A stretch of DNA of 64,000 bases from Polyporus tsugae (taxonomy: Eukaryota > Basidiomycota > Agaricomycetes > Polyporales > Polyporaceae). The notes beneath the pieces were generated by a model. The model was not told the origin of the DNA and searched no databases. It saw nothing but the letters and a program-made list of their open reading frames with translations. Positions 23,712-34,634 of the stretch are shown here, piece after piece. Within the stretch, counting starts at the first letter, position 1. Every line of letters begins with the position of its first letter. The stretch lies in the NCBI GenBank assembly GCA_024305745.1, contig JAHRBS010000002.1, positions 62,001-126,000 of the forward strand, given 5' to 3'. The position numbers and the translations under genes are program-made.

Positions 23712-25220
23712 TTCTCCTTCCTCGACGGGTTCCGATACCTAACAGAGACAGTCACTGGGAGCACAAACGAAAAGAGAGGACCTCAAGCAAGCTCCAGACC
23801 AGCCGGAAGAAGGGAAAGGATAGATAGAAGGACGACCAGCCAATGCGCTGCCGCGGACTCACGCAGGGAACCGAAGGAGAAGGAGAATGGGGAGGAGGTG
23901 GAGAAGACGAAGGACGAGAGAGGAGCGCACACGGCGCTGGTCAGTGGTACGACCAAGGGGCGACCAAGGTATCATTTGCGCAGATTCAACAGCGCGGGGC
24001 GAATCTGATGGCGCAGGTGCGATCTCGACAACCGCACGCTTGGCTAACAGCGACCAGAGGCTCCATACGTCGCGACCGAGAGCTGGGACATGGGAGTCGC
24101 AGGAGCACTGCGCGATTGGTTCTCAAAGACCGCCCATTGGCAACAAGCAATGCAGCAACATCAAATGATATCCCCGTTCGGAACTTGGGAACCTGTGCAG
24201 CTTGGGTAAGTAGCCGCGGAGGCTTTACTTACTAGTACACAGCAGCTGAAGAATTGTAAGTGCGTATTGTAGCTCCCGAGTGTGACCCGAGTCCACTAAG
24301 TATCGAGCACCTCTGTCCGAGACTCTGAGCTGGGCGATGGTAATTACTAGTAACACATCAAAACAACACACGAGCTCAGTTGCAGGAAATCCGCATGCTT
24401 GAAGAAGTCGAGGACGTACGTTAGCGCAGCATATATACGCAACTTCGACACGTACTAAGTTGTTCGAACACATACATGGTGTACTGTATGATAAGCACAT
24501 CCTGCAGATGCCGGCGGTGGGTAAATGATAAATCGATAACGAGACAGTCTGGACCAGCTGTCAGCGCTTCAGCTCTTGCTCAGCTGTTTCGATTTCGACC
24601 GCGTGGGGTTCTCTGCCATCTGAAACAGCCAAGCACAGAAAGGCAGCACTATCAATTGTCGAACACCAGGAGCAAGCAGGAGCACGAAAGTTCCTCACTC
24701 ACCTGAGTGATTGAAAGCTTTCTGCACAGTGCAGTCGTGATGCGCATGATGCTTGAACTGCGTGCATAACCCCCAGACACAATCTCTCGAGAAGCTTCTG
24801 ATTACTTATCAGCAGGTAAGTATGGTACCACCTGCAGCTCAGGCAGAAGACGAAACCGACAGTCGTCTATGTTCACACGTGTGTGGTCCCCTTGCGTACC
24901 TGTACAATCCATGATTTATCATGGTCAGCAACGGAGACTATGCACAATCATCCGGACGAACATTCAATGGACCGCCATGCAGATATTTGCCGCCAATCCA
25001 GTACTGCATCCCATGGCCAAATTGCGTCATGGTCGCAGCTCCTCCACACACGACGCCCAACCCGCACAGCAATCAGTTTCATTCGGAAACGACGAACACC
25101 GCAGTGCGAACTGACCGATACAAGTTTACAACGATGAGTTCGAAACCGGAACCTATAGTACGTATCTTACACCCCTCACCCTCCACCTCCGATGTGACAC
25201 CGACACAACCACCCACCGCG
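23712..25220. other. Intergenic, no supported gene
   Basis: Upstream flank of the membrane-protein gene and 3' flank of the next one. Short frames at 23843-24235 and 24921-25520 are unrecognised or antisense to coding sequence. No RNA gene or repeat was seen. Confidence 0.5.
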
Positions 25221-25958
25221 CTAGTGCGCCTGTGCGCGCGCGTCCCGGTCCCACCTGAACATCACCAGCGGGACCAAGTCCCAGATCTCGCCCACCCCGA
25301 CCAGCATGATCCTCAGCGTCATCACCGCCGCGGCGAGCTGGCCCCCCGCGGCCGCGTCCAGCGCCATGCTCTCCACACCCACGCTCCCCGCGCGCCCCAG
25401 CGCCATCACGTACACCGGCGCGACGACCAGCGCGAGCTTGATCGTGCTCGCCCCGTCGTGCAGCACCGACCACCCCAACCCGCCCGCCCCCAGTGGGTGG
25501 GCGGAGGAGCCGGAGCCTAAGCCGGAGCCGGGGGGAGGGGTGTGCCGCTTGCGGATATCGGTCTCGAACAGGAGCTGGAACGCGAGTACCGCGAGCATCG
25601 TCGGGAGGTAGCAGATGAGCGCGCAGCATCCGCCGACGAGCATCGCAGCGACAAGCGAGGGGTACAGGCCGTACACTGGTGCCGCGGCGAGCAGCGCGAA
25701 GCGCGTGCTCGCGGCGGACGCGTACACGCACAGGACCGCGAAGCACCCGATCGTAGTGAGCATCGCCAGCAGTGAGGACGACCAGCTGAATGGGGGGCGG
25801 TGTGGCGGACGCGCTTGGGGAGGTCGAGCCAGGGGATGCGTGAGGTCAGGGGCACGATTGCGTGCGTTCCAGGCGACATGACTGGAGTCTGGAGGGTTCG
25901 CCGTCGGGGGGACGGCCTGGCGTAGGCTCGCCACCGGAGGTGGGCTACTCCCAGGCAT
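25221..25958 (-). CDS. Predicted multi-TM membrane protein, unknown function, N-terminus uncertain
   Basis: Not recognised as a named family. From the ATG at 25958 (MPGSSPPPVASL) the frame gives 245 residues. Hydrophobic segments include TIGCFAVLCVYA, LVAAMLVGGCCALICYLP, MLAVLAFQLLF, KLALVVAPVYVMALG and IMLVGVGEIWDLVPLVMF, and the tail is basic (FRWDRDARAQAH). The first 60 residues of this frame are Pro-rich and poorly protein-like. A neighbouring frame from ATG 25879 gives a more natural start (MSPGTHAIVPLTSRIPW, then LDLPKRVRHTAP). It would join the membrane part if one base were added at the G6 run 25792-25797. The true start is therefore either a frameshifted MSPGTHAIV or an unseen upstream exon. 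Confidence 0.6.
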   Translation of the reverse strand: MPGSSPPPVASLRQAVPPTANPPDSSHVAWNARNRAPDLTHPLARPPQARPPHRPPFSWSSSLLAMLTTIGCFAVLCVYASAASTRFALLAAAPVYGLYPSLVAAMLVGGCCALICYLPTMLAVLAFQLLFETDIRKRHTPPPGSGLGSGSSAHPLGAGGLGWSVLHDGASTIKLALVVAPVYVMALGRAGSVGVESMALDAAAGGQLAAAVMTLRIMLVGVGEIWDLVPLVMFRWDRDARAQAH

Positions 25959-26917
25959 TCGGAAAGTGGGAGGTTTACTACCTGCTATGGCAGCGACGTT
26001 GCTTCCCGAGCGACAAACACGAGATGGGATCAGAACATGCTGCCTGGCCAGGTATACGAGGAAGCTGCGACTCACATGCTTGGTGGCTTTAGCCTCTAGC
26101 AACGCACGACGTTCTACAAAGCCTTTCGTCCACCACGAGTCTCACTAGGACACTGACAGGTCAAGTCTTCGATTCCGGCGGGATAAAAGCCTTGGCTAGC
26201 GCGCGCTTCGGTCGGATGTGGTTGTCGCTTGCAATCTATGTTTCTGTCTCCTCTCTTTCCAGGAGATGGATGGTGAGGAGCATATACACCTTCAGTGAAG
26301 TACTAGCCGTGCTCTAGGTGGTGGTCAAGCGCAAGAAGAGAAATTGCATTCCAAGGGAATGAAGGTGCAGCAACTGGCTCGCGGCGTGTGATGTCGACGC
26401 CTTCCACGTTTCAGCAACTCGCGTGTCAAGATCGGACTGTCCTTGGACTGTCCATGTCATCCCTCAGTATACCTTTGAGAACATATTCGCACTTGGTCCT
26501 TTGTCTTTCTTTCGTCCGGCGCATTCAATCCAGCAGATGTCACAAGAGTTGCTCTTCGCGCGGTCATTTATGGACACCCCTCCTGTGGGAAGCCGCATTT
26601 CCGAGGCCTCGAAGAACATGTCGTGGTGGACGGTCAAGGAAGAGACTTCGAAAGCGTAAACATAGCATAAGCGAGGGCATGGAGTGCTCATACTACAATT
26701 TTGCGACGGATGGCAGCAAGTATCATAACACACCTCTCCTACATAGCGAAGCAGCTCCGGACCCGCCATCCCACGCATCGTACAGCCCCAGTACGCCCAC
26801 CAATGTTCGTCGACTCCTGCTCCGAGCGACATGCGACATGGTGATATAACAAAGAAAAATGCCCGGGTCCGGCGGCGGACGCTGCTCCTCGTCGTGATAA
26901 TCGTCGTCGACGGCCGT
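25959..26917. other. Intergenic, no supported gene
   Basis: Upstream flank of the membrane-protein gene and 3' flank of RPS10. Frames in 26388-26850 have no recognisable product on either strand. Confidence 0.5.
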
Positions 26918-27515
26918 CTACTCCCTGGGCGCACCGCGGCCGACACCAGCGAACTGTGGACGGAACTCGCCGGGGGCACCACCCTCCTTCTTCCTGTAGT
27001 CGTCGCGGTCGCCACGGTCTCCGCGGGGAGGGCGGTACGTGCCCTCGCCGCCGCCGGGGCCACGCACCTGCGCCGGGCGAGGGGGGCGGACGGCCTTTTT
27101 GTGCGTGGAGGGGACGATCTCGCTCGGGAGGTTCAACCTGCGCGGTTGTGGCAGCATATATTAGAATCGTACGGTAGAGGACACGAGATGGACATAAAGA
27201 GAAGGGGGACATACCACTCGCGAAGGAAGTCCACACCCTCGGGGGTGAGGACGTAGTAGTACCACTGCCAGGAGAACTGCGTCTTCACGAGACCCCTGGA
27301 GGTAAGGCTCTGCATGGCCTTGATGACCTCGAGGTTAGGCACATCGAGCTCTTCGTGCTTGGGGGCGTTGTAGTCCTTCTTGGCGACCAACACGCCCTCT
27401 GATGTGCGTTAAGATCTCCATCGTCAGGATGAGGTGCTGTGATGAGAAGGATTGGGTACAGACCCTTGAAGAGGGACTCGTAGATGATGCGCCTGTGGGG
27501 CTTCGAAATGATCAT
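26918..27515 (-). CDS. RPS10: 40S ribosomal protein S10 (eS10)
   Basis: Structural protein of the small cytosolic ribosomal subunit head, near the mRNA entry side. Exons 27515-27464, 27398-27215 and 27137-26918 give 151 residues, close to the usual eukaryotic length. The start is ATG of [17 protein letters not shown]. Across intron 1 it continues [15 protein letters not shown], then [31 protein letters not shown] and [12 protein letters not shown]. Across intron 2 it reads [14 protein letters not shown]. The tail is the typical Arg/Gly-rich extension ([21 protein letters not shown]). An upstream GTGAGT...GCAG pair at about 27611-27552 looks like a 5'UTR intron, common in fungal ribosomal protein genes. 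It is divergent from the LRR gene. Confidence 0.96.
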
Positions 27516-28023
27516 GCTGGGCAAACTAGGGAGTTGGGGTTGGAAGCTGCACAAAATGCGTGCTCTTAATCAGACATTTAAACAATAGCGATTGGGAGGT
27601 TACTCACTGCGAAACTGTTGTCGCACTTTCTCCGGCTGGAGAGCAGACAATTAGTACTTCGTCCCGGTGCAAGTCGACCAAATCCCGTCATCCGATCGTC
27701 CGTCCGCCAATCCAGCCCCATATGCCCCTCCGATCGCACCGAAACCCTCACAATACCGTCCATATAGGTCAAAGGGACGAAGCAGGACACTCACATTGGC
27801 GTGAATCGGCGGTGGGGCCTTGCGATTTGTCTTGAAGTCCGAGCGAGAGCGATTCGGTGTCTCTGCGCAGGCACGATTTCGGACGAGCATGGGCGCCCTT
27901 TTGCCCACGTGGGAGACCGGCCCCCCCGGAAGGCAACCTCCGGGGCCCTCCGGGGTCGGTTTCGAGCTGATTCTCTCCATTGCAATTCGGTGTACGTGGC
28001 CCTTCGCACTGTCCTCACTTCCA
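27516..28023. promoter_or_regulatory. Shared 508-bp divergent promoter of RPS10 and the LRR gene, with a CACGTG palindrome
   Basis: The two start codons face away from each other, so this interval must hold both 5' regions. CCCACGTGGG at 27904-27913 is a perfect palindrome centred on the E-box CACGTG (27906-27911), the core site of bHLH factors such as Cbf1. Just after it, 27918-27950 can fold into a GC-rich hairpin (GGCCCC / GGGGCC). Function is inferred from position. Confidence 0.55.
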
Positions 28024-31000
28024 ATGTCTCGTCTCCCCCAACCGTCCGCATCCTCATCGCGGCCTGGCGTGAGGACACGTCTCCAGAGCACCCCCTCTAC
28101 CCCCGTCATCCGTGCTCCCGTCACCCCCCTCGCAAAACCCCGTGCAAAGACTCCCGTCGCTACTCCCTCTCCGACACTCCGCACTCAGCCCAGTCTCAAA
28201 AGTCTAAAGCCGAGGTCGCCCACCAAGTCACCCGCCAAGAGGCCCCAACCACTTCTGGCCGAGGAAGATCTGCCACCATCACCCAAACCACAACTTAGCC
28301 TCCGTGAACAGATTGCGCTGAAGCGTGCGGAGGTGAAGAAAGTAACCGTCACGGCCTCGCCGGTAAAGGCACAGTTCGAGGGGTTGGAAGATGCTTCCCC
28401 GCACACGTTCACCCAGCCTGCGGTGCACGACGTGGACCTTGGGCGATGGTCTATCAAAGAAACTATTGAGCGTGGACGAAGTTCTGGTAAGTGCTTCGTT
28501 TCTTGGTGGATCCAAGCATGTCGGGCAGTACCGTATTCTTGTTGGCCTTGGGGGCCCTGGGCAAGGTTAGCCATCGACCTGTGAAGTCGACAATAACTTC
28601 ACTCAAAGTCATGAAGCCGTCGACCCCGTCATAGGTCGCCAGCTGCACTCGGGCTGCTTGACATGCCTGTTCTATCGTCCCCGTGCTGCCCTAGCGGATT
28701 TGAAGTATTCATTATTCAAGGACACTCTTACAAGGCGCCATCAACCTATCGTCTCGAGATCTTCCATGTCTACCTTCCGCACTCTTTGAGATCCACCTTG
28801 GTATAACACCAGAGCCACTCAAGTCGGTCCCTGTCGAGCCGCCAATCACCACATTCACATCAGGAACCTCGATCCGCAAGCAAGAAGCTCCTTCGTGGTA
28901 TGATGCGCAAGATCTCGAGATCCTTAAGGCTTGGTCGAACGAGATACTCGAGATCCAGCCCGAGATTTCAATGTTCGGCTCACTCAAGACGATCGACGTC
29001 AGTCATTCTCTTTTCCTCGCGCGTGCGATCGAGGCAACTCACAATATATGACTTCAGTTGCACAACAACAAGCTGGCGTCTCTCCCCGACTCGTTCGCGG
29101 ATCTCATGTCGCTCGCGCATCTCGACTTGTCCCACAACCAATTGACGTCTTTGCCCACCAACTTCTGGGCCCTCCCGCATCTTTCGACACTCAACCTCTC
29201 CCACAACTCCCTAACTACCCTTCAATTCAGCGCATCATTCGGCAGCGGCTTGAAACCACTGGGTCGGACGAAGGATTCGCGGGGAGATTGGTTCTCGCAA
29301 ACGATCACACGAGCAACGGAGCCACTACCCCGCCTTACCTCCCTCGATGTCTCGCACAACAGCATCTGCGCCGCTGCGATAGACCACCGGATTCCCTCCC
29401 TGATTTCGAAGCTTGACCTATCCGAGAACCCTCTGGGCAAGAGCGACGTCCTCCTTTGCGTCCTGGGTCGGCTATCATGGTTGAAGGAACTCCACATGCT
29501 ACGAGCTGACATCGGCGACGAAAGCTTCCCCGTCTCCATCTTCTCTTCCGCCTCCGAGGGGCTCTTTCCTTCGCTCAAGATCCTCGATTTGGAAGAGACA
29601 TCTGTCTCGCGACCAGCCGTCGAGGCAGTCTTCGTCCCGAACGCTATCAAGCAGACCGTCCAGTTCGAGGTCACGAACCAAGAGCCTCCAAACGGCATTC
29701 TCCGTGTCGTTGTCGGGAAGCGCGTCATTAAAGAAGCTTGGGAGATCGCGGCCGAGCGCAGGATGAAGTCGCGTCGGGGCAATGCAGGTGTCGCGAACGA
29801 TTACAGTTCAAACCCTCCGGAGCCAAGGAGAGAAGTGTTAAAGGAAGGTTGGGAGATCGGCGCTGAGCAGGGTCTGTTCACGGAGGGAGCGAAGCGACGA
29901 GCGCGAGCTGAGGCAGGGACCGCTCCCACCTCACAGACTCGATCCGTCTTCCCTTCCGTATCATCAGCCACACCAGGGAACTCCACCCCCTCGTCTCCGC
30001 AGAAGTCAAAGCCAGCCGCGAAGGTCGTCGAGAAGGAAGCCTGGGAGATCGAGGTCGAACAAGGTTTGTTCAGTGCAGGGGCGCGACGGCGAGCTCGCGC
30101 TGCTGCGGTCGCGGCTGCGGTTTCCGCCAACCCAGAGTCGCATGCTCCTTCGTCCGCCCCACGCACCCTGTCGCCACCCGCACAAAGCCCAGCCACCTTC
30201 GCGACGGCGCTGGCCAACCCACGGTACTACGACAAGCTGTCTGCAACCTTGACACTCCCACCCTCCGCGGCTGCTCCTCCGAAGTCGATGCACGCGCGCT
30301 CCTTCTCCATCGCCTCCCCCGCATGGCACAAAGTCCCCTCCTCGTCTGTCTCTGAGCTCGAGCTCGCGATACCCACCCCGACGCTCCCCCTCGCGGCGAT
30401 CGCCGCCCACCCGCTCGCGCACAACCTCAAGGTCCTCATCCTCGCCAAGCGCCGCGCCGACCCCGCCTTCAGCCTCCCCGACCCCTCCGCGCTCGGCCCC
30501 GCGCTGCCATACCTCGAGGAGCTCTCGCTCGAGAACTGCGCCCTGGGAGACATCGTCCCTATCTTCTCCGCCGACTCGGCCGAGAAGCGGACGGGCGAAC
30601 CCATCATCCCTCTGCTCGCGCGGCTCTTCCCGAGCGTGCGCACGCTCGACCTGTCGTACAACGCGCTGACGTCGGCGTGCCTCCCGTCGCTCGGGCAGCT
30701 GCTCTTCGCGGACCCGCTGCCGACGCTGAGCGCGGAGGACGAGGACGAGGTCGCGCTGCCGACGGTGCGCAAGGGCGTGCGTCACCTGAGGCTGCGCGGG
30801 AACAGGCTCGACGACCTTGGGGCGTTCACGCAGATCGCGGAGCGGTTCAAGGGGAACAGGGAGGTGCCCGAGTGGAGGCTGGAGGAGCTGGACTTGCGGG
30901 ACAACGAGATCGGGAGGCTGCCGGCGGAGCTGGGGCTGTTGCCGCTGGACGTGCTGTTGGTGGATGGGAATACGTGAGTGTCTCGTTTCGTTTCGTCTGG

Positions 31001-31128
31001 GGCGGCTGGGAGGTGACATTGACACTGACTGATGATGGGCGTGTAGGTTCCGCGTGCCGCCGAGGAGGGTGTGGGAGCGGGAGGGCACGAAGGGCTTGTT
31101 GAGCTGGCTGAGGGGTCGCATCGAATAG
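28024..31128 (+). CDS. Leucine-rich-repeat protein, LRRC40-like
   Basis: Probably an intracellular scaffold; the partner is unknown. Exons 28024-28486, 28735-28997, 29058-30973 and 31047-31128 give 907 residues. ATG begins MSRLPQPSASSSRPG, a Ser/Pro/Lys-rich disordered N-terminus. LRRs include INLSSRDLPCLPSALF, LHNNKLASLPDSF, LDLSHNQLTSLPTNF, LNLSHNSLTTL, LDVSHNSI and SKLDLSENPLG. Near the C-terminus are LDLSYNALTSACLPSL, LRLRGNRLDDLGAF, LDLRDNEIGRLP and LLVDGNTFRVPPRRVW, with the last exon closing RGRIE. Between the two LRR blocks three related 25-residue modules (KEAWEI, KEGWEI, KEAWEI) separate low-complexity linkers. N-terminal LRRs plus the VDGNTFR..P ending resemble LRRC40-type proteins. 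No signal peptide or TM segment was seen. Confidence 0.85.
29722..30105 (+). repeat. Three-copy protein module inside the LRR gene
   Basis: Copies begin near 29728, 29839 and 30032 and read KEAWEIAAERRMKSR, KEGWEIGAEQGLFTEGAKRR and KEAWEIEVEQGLFSAGARRR. Copies 2 and 3 are the closest and look like a local duplication. Each module is predicted helical and amphipathic and sits in otherwise disordered sequence. Confidence 0.75.
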
Positions 31129-31590
31129 GTGAGTACTGGGATGCGAGGTGAATCGACTTCCTTGAACCGTTGTCCTTACACCGATACAATAAGCTCAATG
31201 TTGAAGAACTTTCAAGGTTGGGATAACCCAACGAAGTAGTTAGTGACAATTTTAATGGTCCGATAGCGCTGTCGGTAGCGGTAGCGGTGTATAAAGTATC
31301 TTCCTTTGTGCATGTCCTTTCAACTCCTCGTCTGAATGTTCTGATCGTTCAACAACTTTAAGCAGCTGCGGGCCGCATGCGGCTGTGGACCGTGGTCGGG
31401 TGTACGGAAATTGTACGGAGACGGATGTGGCTCGAACAAGATTATGTTATCAGATAAGATGACTCGCACACCCGCCCTGGCGCGAAAGCACGCCACCACA
31501 TGCAGCAAGCGCGACGCAGACTAGGAGAGCGGGCTGCACGGTCTCTTTTAATCCTCCACCCCTCCCAGTGACGGTTGCTCTCAGTGCTCG
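31129..31590. other. Intergenic, LRR gene 3' end to ATM1 leader
   Basis: Contains the 3' untranslated region of the LRR gene, a GGTAGCGGTAGCGGT-like short repeat near 31271-31290, and the 5' region of ATM1. No gene seen. Confidence 0.5.
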
Positions 31591-31620
31591 ATGTTTCCCC
31601 TCGGTTGCTCGACGCGATGA
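31591..31620 (+). CDS. Upstream ORF of ATM1 (9 codons) overlapping its start
   Basis: ATG at 31591 opens MFPLGCSTR, whose TGA (31618-31620) overlaps the ATM1 start at 31617-31619 as ATGA. It is in a different frame from ATM1. If the leader includes it, ribosomes would have to bypass it or reinitiate, which could tune ATM1 translation. The transcription start is unknown, so its presence in the mRNA is inferred. Confidence 0.45.
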   Translation: MFPLGCSTR

Positions 31621-34306
31621 CCACGTTTGTTTGCCGCCGGTGTCTAGCCCACCCATTCAAGGCCGCGGCCTCCCCAAGCAGTCTATCCTGGAGCCTCGGC
31701 ACACGAGCGGTCTCGAGGGTTTCTCTCGGCCATTCCGAATTCCATACCCCCCACCATAGAGTACCTTACTCCCTGACATTCCAAATCTCTGCACGAGGCT
31801 TCCAGCACCTTGCGCAACAGCCCCAGAAGGAGGACCCCCCAACCGTCCAGCCTCCACAACCATCACCACCACCCTCGAGTCAACCGAAGACGCCAACGCC
31901 AACGAAGCAAGACCTCAGCAGCGATGCGGTACACATATCGCAGTCGGAGCAGCGCAAGCGGGACTGGAACATCGTGAAGAAGCTGGCAGAGAATTTGTGG
32001 CCGAAGGATGACTGGAAGACGCGGGGGCGAGTCGTGCTTGGCCTCGGGCTGCTCGTGGGAGGCAAGGTACGAGGCATTTCGAACTCAGGGTGGGACGTGT
32101 TCATGGAACGTAGCTGGGTTCGCACAGCTCTTGAACGTCCAAGTGCCGTTGCTGTTCAAACAGGTGATTGATTCGCTGAACGTCGAGCTCGCGGCGACGT
32201 CTACCATTTGGGTGGTCGCCGGTTCGCTCATCTTGGGATGTGAGTCCCAGTTTCTGCATTCTTGGGCTATTCGAGCTTGATTCCAACGTGCCCGAAGACG
32301 GCGCTGCGCGCATTGGCGCAACTTTGTTTGGGGAGCTGCTGAATGCGACATTCGCCAGTGTTGGACAGCACGCCGTCCGCAAGGTCGCGCGCGAGACATT
32401 CGACCATCTTCTCAACCTCGACCTCAAGTTTCACCTGTCGCGTCATACGGGAGGTTTGACGCGTGCAATAGACCGCGGTACCAAGTGCGTATACCTCATC
32501 ACAAATCTCATACATGCGAGCCTGATGTGTGCGTAGAGGGATCACGTTTATTCTACAAGCCGTATTATTCCGAATAGTGCCGACTGCTCTCGAGATATCT
32601 TTGGTTTGTGGTATACTGGTACGCCGGGCTTCTTTAACCTCTGTAAGACTTTTCGCTGACTTGCGGCGAAAGACGTACAATTATGGTTGGAATTATGCCG
32701 CTATCACTGCTGTCACTATGGCCGCATATACCTGGTTCACTGTGCGCACGACGTCTTGGAGGTGTGTACAGTTCCTCTAATAGCCGCCCATGTCGGTTAC
32801 TCAACGTCCGTGCTTCCGTGCAGGACACGCTTCCGACGAGAGGCCAACGCAGCAGACAACAAGGCAGCTACTGTTGCGGTTGACTCACTGATCAATTATG
32901 AAGCGGTCAAGGTCGGTACTGTTCCCGGTATGGCGTGCCTCGTTTGTTTACGGTCCTCTTACAGCACTTCAATAATGAGGCACACGAGATCGGGAAGTAT
33001 GACAAGCATTTATCTGAATATGAGAAGTCGTCCATCAAGATCTCAACCTCCCTCGCGTACTTGAACTCTGGACAGAATATCATCTTCTCATCTGCCCTCA
33101 CCGGGATGATGTTTCTCGCCGCCCAGGGCGTCATCAACGGTCGGTCTATTTTCTGATTACAGTGGCGCCTCCGCTAACATTGTCATAAAGGCACGATGAC
33201 CGTCGGCGACTTGGTTATGGTCAACCAGCTCGTCTTCCAGCTCTCGCTCCCGCTCAACTTCCTCGGGACCATCTACCGCGAGATGCGCCAGAGCCTGCTC
33301 GACATGGAGGTCCTCTTCAACCTTACCACGCAAAACCAGCCGCCCAAGGACCTCCCCACCGCGCGCCCGCTCGCGCTTCGCGGCGGCGCGATCACGTTCG
33401 AGCGCGTCCGCTTCGGCTACCACCCCGACCGCCCGATCTTCCGTGACCTTTCGTTCACGATCCCCGCGGGAAAGAAGGTCGCGCTCGTCGGGCCCTCAGG
33501 CTGTGGAAAGTCGACCGTGTTCCGGCTCCTGTTCCGCTTTTACGAGCCCGCCGCGGGTAGGATCCTCGTCGACGGCCAGGACGTGCGCGAGCTCCAGCTC
33601 AAGTCGGTTAGGAGCGCGATCGGCGTCGTCCCGCAGGACACGCCGCTCTTCCACTCGGACGTGCTGCACAATATCCGGTACGGGCGGCTGGACGCGACGG
33701 ACGAGGAGGTCATGGAGGCCGCAAGGAAGGCGCATGTGCACGATGCGGTCCTGAGGCTGCCGGACCAGTACCAGACGAAGGTCGGCGAGCGCGGCTTGAT
33801 GCTTTCCGGAGGGGAGAAGCAGCGGCTGGCTGTCGCACGCGTGTTGCTCAAGGACCCTCCGATCTTGTTCTTTGACGAAGCGGCGAGTCTTCTTCCTCTG
33901 CGTGCTCGGTTGTTGGCACGGTTAGTGGTGCGGAATGGCTGACGTTTTCTGCTGTAGACGTCCGCGCTGGATGCGCATACAGAGACAGAGCTGATGCGGA
34001 ACATCAACACACTCCTCCAGGAGAAGGCGCGCACGAGCATCTTCATTGCACACCGTCTCCGCACCGTCGTTGAAGCCGGTAAGCCTCTCATGCCGTTCGG
34101 CCGTGCACGGTGCTGCTGCTCACCTGCCGTTGTTGCCTACAGATCTCATCATCGTGCTCGAGGACGGTCAGGTCAAGGAGCAGGGAACCCACGAGGAGCT
34201 CATGCGTGCAGGAGGGCTCTACTACAGCATGTGGCAGCAGCAAGTGTCCGACATCTCGGCGGACGCTGCTCTCCCAGAGGCGGTGGCCGTGACCGCACAG
34301 CCGTAA
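31617..34306 (+). CDS. ATM1: Mitochondrial ABC half-transporter, Atm1/ABCB7 type
   Basis: Inner-membrane exporter of a glutathione-linked sulfur compound needed for cytosolic Fe-S protein assembly; acts as a homodimer. Exons 31617-32066, 32128-32239, 32298-32484, 32537-32618, 32673-32761, 32824-32911, 32965-33139, 33191-33882, 33958-34078 and 34143-34306 give 719 residues. The N-terminus ([15 protein letters not shown]) is basic with no acidic residues, as in matrix targeting. Family motifs in the membrane domain include [34 protein letters not shown] and [16 protein letters not shown]. The nucleotide-binding domain has Walker [11 protein letters not shown]-loop region VVPQDTPLF, signature LSGGEKQR, Walker B ILFFDEA, D-loop SALDAHTE and switch IAHRLRT. 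Intron 8 must start with GC (33883) to keep DEATSALD. Length matches the family. Confidence 0.95.
33883..33957 (+). other. GC-AG intron within ATM1 Walker B/D-loop
   Basis: The intron begins GCGAGT and ends CTGTAG (75 nt). Exon 8 ends DEA and exon 9 begins TSALD in phase 0. A GT donor at 33886 leaves the invariant motif out of frame. Confidence 0.82.
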
Positions 34307-34634
34307 GCTCGACACCTCACTGGGCAGTTTGGTGGACTCTGGTGGATGGGTAGCACGGATGGGACCCTGACCTAATTTATTCCCCCGTTTCCAGCCAAGT
34401 GCGTTTCCAGCCAGCCTGCAGCTTGATGTTGACTTCATATCCTTGTCTCAGGGACGCGACCCTGCAGCAGGTCCAGTAAGAGCGACGCTCGCCGGGGATG
34501 GTTGAGGGTCGCGGTCGCGAGCGCTGATAACCGTCTTTGTGCTTTCCCATTCTCCCCTCCACGTGTAGATTTCATTTAGATCATGCTTAACGCCAGCCTA
34601 TTATAACTAGTCTGAACCCTCACAGGACGCTCCG
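34307..34634. other. Intergenic between ATM1 and the HET gene
   Basis: 328 bp holding the ATM1 3' end and the HET-gene 5' region. Nothing else seen. Confidence 0.5.

Noticed and set aside
34316..34323. Isolated TCACTGGG after ATM1, also one near 23750
   Set aside because: Eight-base matches without inverted partners; expected by chance in 64 kb on two strands.
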